Source of the DNA: Pseudomonadota bacterium
GTDB lineage: Bacteria; Myxococcota_A; UBA796; SXON01
Direction: 5' to 3'
DNA: 13,172 bases
Assembly (NCBI GenBank): GCA_005776735.1
Contig: SXOM01000219.1
Coordinates: 1-13,172, forward strand
In this document: positions 1-7,619 of the stretch, piece after piece
Numbering within the stretch: the first letter of the stretch is position 1
Layout of the letters: each line of letters starts with the position of its first letter
Made by a program: the position numbers and the translations under genes
The notes under the pieces: model-generated
Told to the model about the DNA's origin: nothing
Database searches by the model: none
What the model saw: the letters and a program-made list of their open reading frames with translations, nothing else

Positions 1-1
1 C

Positions 2-487
2 GGGCAGGCACGCTCGCTCACCGCGCTCGACTTCTGCGCACCGATGCTCGAGCGGGGCGCGCACAAGGCGCCCACGGCGCGGCGGGTGTGTGCCGATGCG
101 CGCGAGATGCCGCTGGACGACGCTTCGTTCGATGCGTGCGTTGCCGGCTTCGGGATCCGCAACGTGCCCGAGCCGGAGCGGGCGCTCGCCGAGGCGTGGC
201 GGGTGCTCCGGCCGGGCGGCGTCCTGGTGGTCGTGGACTTCTTCCAGCCGCGCACGTTCTTGGCGCGCCTGATGGCGGGCACCTACAACCGGATGGTCCT
301 GCCGCTGGTGGGCGGGGTGGTCTCGGGCGACGCCGCGGCCTACCGCTACCTGGCGGAGAGCATGGGCGCGTGGACGGACCGTGAGGGCTTCGAGCGCATG
401 TGCGTGGCCGCCGGGTTTGCCCAGGCGTCCGGACGCGAGCTCTTCCCGCCCGTCGCGAGCCTCGTCGTGGCGCGGAAGGGCGAATGA
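2..487 (+). CDS. ubiE: UbiE/MenG-type SAM-dependent methyltransferase, C-terminal part (5' end outside window)
   Basis: This is the last 161 codons of a class I methyltransferase that would carry out the final C-methylation of demethylmenaquinone. The reading frame is open from base 2, so the start lies upstream of the window and the N-terminal SAM-binding glycine motif is not visible. What remains fits UbiE/MenG: an LDF..PML segment (second Rossmann strand) at the beginning, then DAREMPLDDASFDACVAGF, the family hallmark GFGIRNV, LRPGGVLVVVDF, and a C-terminal domain with the conserved Y..LAESM..W and AGF elements. The stop overlaps the ubiX start by 4 nt (ATGA), which indicates translational coupling. 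Within a futalosine operon this is probably the menaquinone-specific enzyme, but sequence alone cannot exclude a dual ubiquinone/menaquinone role. Family assignment is firm. Confidence 0.92.
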   Translation, partial: GQARSLTALDFCAPMLERGAHKAPTARRVCADAREMPLDDASFDACVAGFGIRNVPEPERALAEAWRVLRPGGVLVVVDFFQPRTFLARLMAGTYNRMVLPLVGGVVSGDAAAYRYLAESMGAWTDREGFERMCVAAGFAQASGRELFPPVASLVVARKGE

Positions 488-1045
488 AGCGGCTCGTCGT
501 CGGGGTCACCGGGGCGTCCGGCGCGATCTACGCCGCCCGCGCGCTCGAGTTCCTCCGCGACCACGCCCACGCCGAGGTCGACGTCGTCTTCACCCGGACG
601 GCGCGGCTGGTGTGGGCGCACGAGGTGGGGACCGACCCCGCGGCGTACGGATTCCGCACCTGGAATCCGGGCGACTTCACCGCGCCCTTCGCCTCGGGGA
701 GCGCCCGGGTCGACGGGATGCTCGTCGTGCCGTGCTCCACCGGCAGCGCGGCGCGCATCGCGCACGGCCTGAGCACCGACCTCGTTGGCCGCGCGGCCGA
801 CGTGATGCTCAAGGAACGACGTCCGCTGGTGCTCGTGGTGCGCGAGAGCCCGCTTTCGCTGGTTCACCTCCGCAACCTCACCCAGCTCGCCGAGGCGGGC
901 GCCATCGTCATGCCCGCGGCGCCCGGCTTCTACCACCGCCCCTCGACGATCCTCGACCTCGTCGACCAGGTGGTGTCGCGGGCCCTGGACCGGGTGGGGA
1001 TCGAGAACGAGCTGTCGCGCCGCTGGAGCGGCCTTGGAGACCCCG

Positions 1046-1056
<11 letters not shown>
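484..1056 (+). CDS. ubiX: UbiX-family flavin prenyltransferase
   Basis: The 190-residue product matches UbiX in length and along its whole extent. UbiX joins dimethylallyl phosphate to FMN to make the prenylated flavin that UbiD-type decarboxylases need; it is a soluble flavoprotein. Visible family motifs are GVTGASGAIY (residues 7-16, FMN phosphate loop), VVPCSTGS (81-88), LKERRPLVLVVRESPLS (109-125, including the conserved Glu) and PGFYHRP (147-153). The ATG at 484 overlaps the ubiE stop and is preceded by GGAAGG. In the futalosine route this protein would serve a UbiD-like decarboxylase acting on the prenylated dihydroxynaphthoate. No ubiD-like gene is seen in the window. The match is close enough that alternative flavoproteins such as Dfp-type phosphopantothenoylcysteine decarboxylase are unlikely. 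Confidence 0.95.
1036..1039 (+). promoter_or_regulatory. Ribosome binding site that fixes the mqnE start
   Basis: GGAG lies 6 nt before the ATG at 1046, inside the end of ubiX. An in-frame TTG at 1034 sits upstream of this motif, has no comparable site and would add only four residues, so ATG 1046 is preferred. The choice gives an 11-nt overlap with ubiX. Confidence 0.6.
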
Positions 1057-2167
<1,111 letters not shown>

Positions 2168-3934
2168 ATGAACCCGAAGATCCGTGTCGCGTGTGTCGGA
2201 TACACCAACGCCTGGCCGCTCACGCGGCACCTCGATCCTGCGCAGTTCGACGTGCGGGCCTGCGTCCCGAGCGCCGCCGCCAGGCTCTTGAACCAGGGCG
2301 AAGCCGACGTGGGCCTGGTGCCGGTGGCGTCGGTCTTCGATGGCGGCGCGACCTGGCGCGTGGTGCCGGGGTACTGCATCGGCAGCGACGGTGACGTGGA
2401 CAGCGTCTTGCTCGTCGGCGAGCGCCCCCTGGCGGAGTGGGACGAGGTGGTGCTCGACGGGGAGTCGCGCACCAGCGTGGTCCTCGCGCAGATCCTGCTC
2501 CGCGGCCCGCTCGCCCGGCCCGACCTCCCGGTCCGCGCCGTCGACGCGGGCACCGGTGCGTTCCACGCGCAGGGGCGCGTGGGGGCGGTGGTGATCGGCG
2601 ATGCCGCGCGCAACCTGCCCGACCGCTTGACCACCCGGATCGACCTCGGGCGCGTGTGGAAGGACTGGACGGGCCTGCCGTTCGTCTTCGCGGTGTGGGC
2701 GGGGCGCCCCGACCTCCCGGCGGCGGCGATCACCGGCCTCCGCGAAGCGGCCGCGCGCGGACTGCCCGAACGCGCCAGCGCGCCTGCCGCGGACCGCGAC
2801 TACCTCTTGCGGGCCATCCGCTACGAGCTCGACGACCGTGCGCTCATGGGGTTGCGTCGGTTCGTGGCGTTGGCCCAGGCCGCGGGTCTCTTCGGCCCGG
2901 GGGAGCTGAGCCTCTACCCCCCGCCGGCCGCGACGCGGAGTCGGGAGGCGGCCGAAGGGCTGCTCGCTTCGACACGTCGGGGTGAACGTATCAGCATGGA
3001 TGGCGCACTCTGCTTGCTCGAAGATACGCCGACGCCGGAGCTGTGCGCGGCCGCCGACGATGTGCGCCGGCTTCGGCTCCCCGGGCGCGACGTGACCTAC
3101 CTGATGGCCGGCAACGTCCGCCTCGGCGAGGTCGCGGCGCGGGGTGCGGCGTTGGCCGCGCAGGGCGCCGTGGCCGCGGTCCTGCAGGCGGGCGTGCCCG
3201 AGGCCTCGACACTTTCATCGTGCGAAGCGGCCATCCGGGCGCTCAAGGGCGACCACGGCTTGTCGGTGACCGGGCTCGGGGTCGACGAGCTGGCCGGGCT
3301 CGCCCTGGCGGCGGGCGTCGCGCCGGAGGTGGCGCTCCGCCGCCTCGTGGACGCCGGGCTCGACGGCTTCGGCGGCACGCCGACCCGTGCGGGCGCTGCG
3401 TCGCGTCCCCAGGCGCAGATGCTCACACGGCTGGCCGGCGAAGCGGGCCTGCGTGGCCCCGCCACGCTGACGCTCGGCCTCGGAGAATCGCGGGCCGAAC
3501 GGGTCGCCCACCTGTGCGCCGTCCGCGACGCGCAGGACGAAGCGCTCGCCGCGGGCCGCCCCGGCTACTCCGCCTTCTCCGTGTGGACCGGGCTCGCCGG
3601 CGTCCCCGGTCGGGACGACTCGGCACAGGCGTGGCTGCGGCTGGTCGCCCTGGCCCGCCTGGTGCTCGACAACGTCCCGCACATCACGGCGTGGTGGCCG
3701 ACCGTGGGTCTGGGCGCTGCACAGACCGCGCTCTTTGCGGGCGCAGACGACCTGGGCCCCATCCTGCTCGACGAGGACGCCCTCGGCGCCCCGGGGCGGA
3801 GCTGGACCACCGACCCCGAGGAGGTGGAGCACCACATCCGTGTGGCCGGGTTCCGCCCGGTGCGCCGCGACCTGGACTGGACCCGGCTCGTGCCGGTCGC
3901 CGCGGCCCCCGACGGGCGCTACGCGAGGATCTGA
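2168..3934 (+). CDS. mqnA: Chorismate dehydratase MqnA fused to a degenerate MqnC-like domain
   Basis: This 588-residue protein has two parts. Residues 1 to about 255 are a full-length MqnA, which dehydrates chorismate to 3-[(1-carboxyvinyl)oxy]benzoate: GYTNAWPL near the start, LLNQGEADVGLVPVAS, SRTSVVLAQILL, VVIGDAA, and WKDWTGLPFVFAVWAG. Residues about 263-580 follow MqnC (dehypoxanthine futalosine cyclase) from RRGERISMDGALCLLE (270-285) and VTYLMAGNV (309-317) through LVLDNVPHI (498-506) to GADDLG and IRVAGFRPVRRD. The segment after VTY that should carry Cx3Cx2C is deleted, and PGGGAE is replaced around 401-407 (FGGTPTR). This half therefore cannot bind the cluster in the usual way. Ordinary MqnA is roughly 250-290 residues. 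An ideal GGAGG site sits 5 nt before the ATG. MqnA activity is likely; a structural or partner-binding role for the second half is inference. Confidence 0.88.
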   Translation: MNPKIRVACVGYTNAWPLTRHLDPAQFDVRACVPSAAARLLNQGEADVGLVPVASVFDGGATWRVVPGYCIGSDGDVDSVLLVGERPLAEWDEVVLDGESRTSVVLAQILLRGPLARPDLPVRAVDAGTGAFHAQGRVGAVVIGDAARNLPDRLTTRIDLGRVWKDWTGLPFVFAVWAGRPDLPAAAITGLREAAARGLPERASAPAADRDYLLRAIRYELDDRALMGLRRFVALAQAAGLFGPGELSLYPPPAATRSREAAEGLLASTRRGERISMDGALCLLEDTPTPELCAAADDVRRLRLPGRDVTYLMAGNVRLGEVAARGAALAAQGAVAAVLQAGVPEASTLSSCEAAIRALKGDHGLSVTGLGVDELAGLALAAGVAPEVALRRLVDAGLDGFGGTPTRAGAASRPQAQMLTRLAGEAGLRGPATLTLGLGESRAERVAHLCAVRDAQDEALAAGRPGYSAFSVWTGLAGVPGRDDSAQAWLRLVALARLVLDNVPHITAWWPTVGLGAAQTALFAGADDLGPILLDEDALGAPGRSWTTDPEEVEHHIRVAGFRPVRRDLDWTRLVPVAAAPDGRYARI

Positions 3935-3935
3935 G

Positions 3936-4832
3936 GTGAAGGGGCCGGTCAACGCCCACGTTCACCTGGAGCTGCCCGCCGTGCCCACGGTGGCCGGCGC
4001 GGGGTTCTTGCCGTGGGTGCGGAGCTGGATCCACGACCGGCCGGCCTCCCGCGCGCACGCGTTCGCCAACGCGCGGGAGGTGGCCGGGTTCGGGACAGGC
4101 GGGGTCGTCGACATCGGCAACCTCGGCGTGGGGGCCGCGGCGATGGCGGCCGCGGGCCTGGACGGGCTCGCCTTCCACGAGGTCTTCGGGTTCGACGAGC
4201 CCGATGTGGCCGACGGAGTCGCCGACGCCACGCCGCACGCGCCCTACAGCACGCACGCCGAGACGGTGCGCCGGATCGCCGCCCGGGGGGGCCCGTGGTC
4301 GATGCACGTGGACGAAGACCCCGCGGAGCGTGAGCTGCTCTTGCACGGCACGGGCCCGTGGCTCGATGCGCTGCGGGTGTACGGTCGGAACCTGGACGCG
4401 TGGCGACCGCCGGGGCTCACGCCGGTACGGTGGCTGGACCGCCTCGGGGTGCTCGGTCCCCACGCGCTCCTGGTGCACTGCACCCTCACCGGCAAGGACG
4501 ACCTCGAGCTCCTGGCCGAGCGAGATGTATCGGTGTGTATCTGTCCGCGGAGCAACCTCCACATCGGGGGGCGCCTGCCGGACGTGCGCACCATGCTCGA
4601 CGTCGGCTGCCGCGTGCTCCTCGGGACGGACTCCCTCGCGAGCGCCCCCGATCTGGACGTTCGCAACGAGGTGACCGTGCTCCGTGAGGTGTTCGCCGAC
4701 GTCCCGGTGTCGCGGTGGGAGCGTGCCCTCGAAGGGGACGCGTGGGCGTGGCTCGCCCGCAGCCGCGAGGCGCGCCGGACCCTGCCCGACCGCGACGCCG
4801 GGTCGCGGCGCATCGCCCCGGAGGGCCCGTGA
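3936..4832 (+). CDS. mqnX: Compact amidohydrolase, probable aminodeoxyfutalosine deaminase (MqnX type)
   Basis: This 298-residue metal-dependent amidohydrolase most likely deaminates aminodeoxyfutalosine to futalosine. The GTG at 3936 follows the previous stop by 1 nt and has GAGGA 6 nt upstream. Metal and substrate motifs are complete: NAHVHLEL (H8, H10), HAPYSTH (101-107), MHVDED with H124, VHCTLTGKDDLELLAE with H181, CPRSNLHIGG (204-212) and GTDSLAS with D232. Related deaminases of the SAH/MTA deaminase group are usually about 370-430 residues and carry N- and C-terminal beta-sandwich segments. Here the protein begins seven residues before the HxH motif and ends about 65 residues after the last metal ligand, so that subdomain is missing. 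Its place between mqnA and the prenyltransferase gene supports the MqnX role. A different purine or adenosine-type deaminase cannot be excluded from sequence alone. Confidence 0.8.
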   Translation: MKGPVNAHVHLELPAVPTVAGAGFLPWVRSWIHDRPASRAHAFANAREVAGFGTGGVVDIGNLGVGAAAMAAAGLDGLAFHEVFGFDEPDVADGVADATPHAPYSTHAETVRRIAARGGPWSMHVDEDPAERELLLHGTGPWLDALRVYGRNLDAWRPPGLTPVRWLDRLGVLGPHALLVHCTLTGKDDLELLAERDVSVCICPRSNLHIGGRLPDVRTMLDVGCRVLLGTDSLASAPDLDVRNEVTVLREVFADVPVSRWERALEGDAWAWLARSREARRTLPDRDAGSRRIAPEGP

Positions 4833-5671
4833 ACCAGCTCCTCGTCTTTGGACGGATGATCAAGTTTTCGCACTCGATCTTTGCCATGCCGTTCGCGTTG
4901 GCGTCGGCGGTCCTGGCGTCGCGCGGACAGGCGACCACGTGGGTGCAGTGGGGGTTGATCATCGTGTGCATGGTCGCGGCGCGCTCCGCCGCCATGGGGT
5001 TCAACCGCATCGTGGACCGGAGGTTCGACGCACTCAACCCGAGGACCGCCACCCGTGAGCTCCCCAGCGGACAGCTCAGCCTTCCGGCCGCGATCGGGTT
5101 CACCGTGGCGGCCGCCGCCGGGTTCGTGGGTGCCGCGTTCGTGCTGCATCCCCTGTGCGGCTGGCTGTCGCCGGTCGCGCTCCTGGTGGTGTGCGGCTAC
5201 AGCCTCGCCAAACGATTCACGGCGTTGGTACACCTTTGGCTCGGGGTGGCGCTCGGCCTCGCGCCGGTGGCCGCGTGGATCGCCATCACCGGCACGGTGG
5301 CGTGGCCGCCGGTGGTCCTCGCGGCGGCCGTGGCCACCTGGGTCGCGGGCTTCGACATCTTGTACTCACTGCAGGACGAGGCGTTCGACCGGGACGCGGG
5401 CTTGCGCAGCATCCCCGCTGCGATCGGGCAGGGCATGGCGATGCACGTGAGCTCGGCCCTCCACGTGCTCACCGTCGGTGCGCTCGCGGCCTTGCCGTGG
5501 CTCTTGCCGCTCGGGTGGCCGTACTGGGTGGGGCTCGGGATCATCGCGGCGGTGCTCGTCTACGAGCACAGCCTGGTCAAGCCGGGAGACTTGTCCAAGA
5601 TCGACAAGGCGTTCTTCGATTTGAACGGCTACGTGTCGCTCGTGTTCTTCGCGGCGGTGCTCGCTGCCTGA
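4829..5671 (+). CDS. mqnP: UbiA-family polyprenyltransferase, menaquinone route (MqnP/MenA type)
   Basis: The 280-residue integral membrane protein would attach the polyprenyl tail to the naphthoate intermediate. It has about eight to nine hydrophobic segments and both UbiA catalytic motifs: N59-x3-D63-x3-D67 in GFNRIVDRRFDALNPRTATR, and D176...D183-x3-D187 in FDILYSLQDEAFDRDAGLRSIP, with GYSLAKRFT (123-131) between them. The overall pattern, including LPSGQLS and LAPVAAWIAITG, is that of 4-hydroxybenzoate polyprenyltransferase-like enzymes, which in futalosine operons is the type assigned as MqnP. GTG 4829 overlaps the mqnX stop by 4 nt (GTGA) and has GGAGGG just upstream. It is the last gene of the operon, and its 3' end overlaps the opposite-strand dioxygenase gene by 43 bp. 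Family is certain; acceptor specificity is inferred from context. Confidence 0.88.
   Translation: MNQLLVFGRMIKFSHSIFAMPFALASAVLASRGQATTWVQWGLIIVCMVAARSAAMGFNRIVDRRFDALNPRTATRELPSGQLSLPAAIGFTVAAAAGFVGAAFVLHPLCGWLSPVALLVVCGYSLAKRFTALVHLWLGVALGLAPVAAWIAITGTVAWPPVVLAAAVATWVAGFDILYSLQDEAFDRDAGLRSIPAAIGQGMAMHVSSALHVLTVGALAALPWLLPLGWPYWVGLGIIAAVLVYEHSLVKPGDLSKIDKAFFDLNGYVSLVFFAAVLAA
5629..5671. other. Tail-to-tail coding overlap of 43 bp
   Basis: The last 14 codons of the prenyltransferase (+) and of the dioxygenase (-) share these bases, so both stop codons lie inside the other gene and there is no room for a separate terminator between the two operons. Both C-termini read as plausible tails: a hydrophobic end in the membrane protein and a polar Ala/Thr/Asn end in the dioxygenase. 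Confidence 0.8.
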
Positions 5672-6618
5672 CGCCGCCGCGCGCGGGCCGCACGCCACCG
5701 CATGACGGCGTCGAAGAGGCGCAGGTACAGGGGCGTCGGGGAGCCCGCGTGCTTCTCGAGCACCGCGTCGCGCACATACGGCACGTACATACTGCGTCGG
5801 AGCGAAGCCCAGCCGGTCTCGGGGCTCGCTTCCACGCGGTGCCACATCCGACCGTCGTGCACCGTCAGGTCGCCCGGCCACGTCTCCACGGCCACCTCGG
5901 CCGGGTCGGGTGCCTGGGTGACGAAGTGGACTTTCGAGAACAGCGTGGCCCATCCGGATTGCTTGTGCGTACCGGGCAGCACGCGCAGCCCGCCGTCCTG
6001 GGGACGGATGCGGTCGAAGTGCAGGCCCACGTTCAGCATCGGGCCGGGCATCCGGCGGTTGTAGAACAGGTCCCGCAGCGCGTCGGTGTGCCACGCGAGG
6101 TTGGGCCGCAAGCTCCCCGTCGCGTTGACGTACCGGTTGAAGACCACGCCGTCCTTCTCGCGTTCGCCGATGCGGGCGTCGTCCCCGATGAGGCGCCGGA
6201 CCGGCTCGAACCGGCCGTCGCGGACAAAGTTGCTCAAGAACGGGCTGTGGACGCTTGAAAACCCCATTCGATACAGGTATTCGTTCCCGTCCGGGTCCGG
6301 CCCGAACCACACCGGCACGCCGTGCACCTTGCTCTCCCCGCGCGCGAGCAGCTCGGCCTCGACCCGGTCGATCTCGGCGAGGATGGTCTCCACCTCGTCG
6401 CGGTCGGCCACACGGTCGAAGACGAGGTAGCCGCGGCGATCGAGGAAAGCGGCTTGGACGGGGGTGATCTCGGCCCGAAGGCGGAAGCGGGTGCCGGCCG
6501 GCAGGGCCGCCGCGTGCGCTTCGGCGTCGGCGCGGACCAGGCCCAGCAGCGCGGTTTCGTCGAGCGGTTCGGGGGGCGCGACCGCGTCCCACCGGGGCGG
6601 GTGCCGCGGTGCGCTCAC
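5629..6618 (-). CDS. Phytanoyl-CoA dioxygenase (PhyH) family protein
   Basis: This 329-residue protein belongs to the Fe(II)/2-oxoglutarate-dependent dioxygenases of the PhyH family. The iron-binding triad is visible as H177-x-D179 in NLAWHTDAL and H260 in HDGRMWHRVE; an Arg pair at 274-275 (LRRSMYVPY) would bind 2-oxoglutarate. GLHFDRI and GGLRVLPGTHKQSGW (209-223) are the usual strands of the double-stranded beta-helix, and HGVPVWFGPDPDGNEYLYRMGF lies upstream of it. The N-terminal 45 residues are an extra, poorly conserved part. GTG 6618 is chosen because it overlaps the upstream stop by 4 nt (GTGA) and the frame upstream reads as low-complexity shadow. The C-terminus is basic and overlaps the prenyltransferase gene. 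The substrate cannot be told; members act on acyl-CoAs, amino acids, ectoine and other small molecules. No CoA enzyme is adjacent. Confidence 0.83.
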   Translation of the reverse strand: MSAPRHPPRWDAVAPPEPLDETALLGLVRADAEAHAAALPAGTRFRLRAEITPVQAAFLDRRGYLVFDRVADRDEVETILAEIDRVEAELLARGESKVHGVPVWFGPDPDGNEYLYRMGFSSVHSPFLSNFVRDGRFEPVRRLIGDDARIGEREKDGVVFNRYVNATGSLRPNLAWHTDALRDLFYNRRMPGPMLNVGLHFDRIRPQDGGLRVLPGTHKQSGWATLFSKVHFVTQAPDPAEVAVETWPGDLTVHDGRMWHRVEASPETGWASLRRSMYVPYVRDAVLEKHAGSPTPLYLRLFDAVMRWRAARARRRQAASTAAKNTSDT

Positions 6619-7610
6619 CGCGTGAGCCAGGCGATCGTGGTCGGGAACGCGGAGCCGTCGGCCTGGGTGCACGGGCTCTGGGCGCCGACGCTGTCGGGTG
6701 CGTACAGGTGGTGGGTGTAGGTGGTGCCGTCGAGCTCGGGGCTCAGGACGATCGACGCATCCTCGACCTCGGGCTGCACCTCGACGCTGGCGAGCTCGCC
6801 GCCACGTGCGTCGAGCACCCGGAGCGTGTCGCCGTCGTTGTTGAGCGCGAGGCCGTACTGGAGCCCATCGTCGTCGTTGACCGCCGCGTAGGCGACACAC
6901 CGGTCGGCCGACACCGCGGGCGTGCCACCGCCGAAGACCACCACCGCTTCGCCGGGCCGGAGCGTGGAGCCGCCACCGAAGGTGTGCCGCGGCGTGTCGA
7001 GGTTGGCATCCCACAGGGTGACGTCGAGCAGATCGATGGAGTACGCGGCGATGTTCACGAGCTCGACGAATTCGTCGTCGGTCGGGTCGGGGTCGCCGTC
7101 GCCGTTGACGTCGGCGCCCACGCCGGGATCGGCGAGGAGCTCGTTCACCACGAGCTCGCCGTCGCGCACGGTCGCCACGGCCACGACCTCGACGCGGGCG
7201 GTGTCACGGAGCTCCGACCACTCGCACCCGACCTCGGTGGTGCCGGCGCCGATGCCGTGAACCACGCCGTCCTGTGTCATCACCACCAGGGCGGGGTCGC
7301 CGCTGGACCAGGCGCACTGCTCGGTGACGTCCTGCGTCGACCCGTCCGACCAGCTCGCCGTCGCCACCAAAACCGGTAGTTCGCGGGACGTGGTGAGCGT
7401 GAGCGTGTCGTGGTCGAGCGCGAGCCCCTCGAGGGTGGGCGCGTCGGTATCGGTGTCGGAGTCGGTGTCGGTGTCCGAGTCGGTGTCGCTGTCCGAGTCG
7501 GTGTCCGAATCGGTGTCGGTATCGGCGGGGTCGTGGCCGATGTCGGCCGTGTCCTGGGGCGGCAGGTCGTAGCAGCCGACCACGAGGAAGAGGAGAGACG
7601 AGGTGCGCAT
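6615..7610 (-). CDS. Surface lipoprotein with Asp/Thr/Ser spacer, Ig-like and lamin-tail domains
   Basis: The 331-residue product starts MRTSSLLFLVVGC, a very short lipoprotein signal with lipobox LVVGC and acylated Cys13; the following Tyr-Asp does not decide its final membrane. Residues 30-56 are a spacer made only of Asp, Thr and Ser. Residues about 60-145 look like a bacterial Ig-like (Big_2) domain: LPVLVATASWSDGSTQDVTE, WSSGDPALVVMTQDGVVHGI, AGTTEVGCEW. Residues about 150-290 match a lamin-tail domain (LVVNELLADPG, DDEFVELVNIA, STLRPGEAVVVFGGG) with a calcium-type DVNGDGDPDPTDDE insert at 168-180. An in-frame TAG four codons upstream, which is the stop of the preceding gene, fixes ATG 7610. 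The gene lies 9 nt after that stop and overlaps the dioxygenase start by 4 nt. A role in cell-surface architecture or adhesion is inference. Confidence 0.82.
   Translation of the reverse strand: MRTSSLLFLVVGCYDLPPQDTADIGHDPADTDTDSDTDSDSDTDSDTDTDSDTDTDAPTLEGLALDHDTLTLTTSRELPVLVATASWSDGSTQDVTEQCAWSSGDPALVVMTQDGVVHGIGAGTTEVGCEWSELRDTARVEVVAVATVRDGELVVNELLADPGVGADVNGDGDPDPTDDEFVELVNIAAYSIDLLDVTLWDANLDTPRHTFGGGSTLRPGEAVVVFGGGTPAVSADRCVAYAAVNDDDGLQYGLALNNDGDTLRVLDARGGELASVEVQPEVEDASIVLSPELDGTTYTHHLYAPDSVGAQSPCTQADGSAFPTTIAWLTR
7443..7523 (-). repeat. Degenerate hexanucleotide tandem repeat encoding the Asp/Thr/Ser spacer
   Basis: On the + strand the tract is built from GTCGGT, GTCCGA, GTCGGA and GTATCG-like units and translates on the - strand as alternating Asp with Thr or Ser (residues 30-56 of the lipoprotein). 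Each unit is two codons, so gain or loss of a unit changes spacer length without shifting the frame. Silent changes between GAC/GAT and ACC/TCG/TCC codons show that the tract is old enough to have diverged. Confidence 0.85.
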
Positions 7611-7619
7611 CGGTCGGGG

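Noticed and set aside
6619..7014. Upstream extension of the dioxygenase frame by 132 codons
   Set aside because: The extra residues are Arg/Ala/His-rich and overlap the lamin-tail domain coding frame. GTG 6618 with its 4-nt overlap and clean family-like sequence downstream is the better start.
7443..7523. Repeat tract considered as a CRISPR array or minisatellite
   Set aside because: Units are 6 nt, there are no spacers, and the tract is in frame within a protein as an Asp/Thr/Ser linker.
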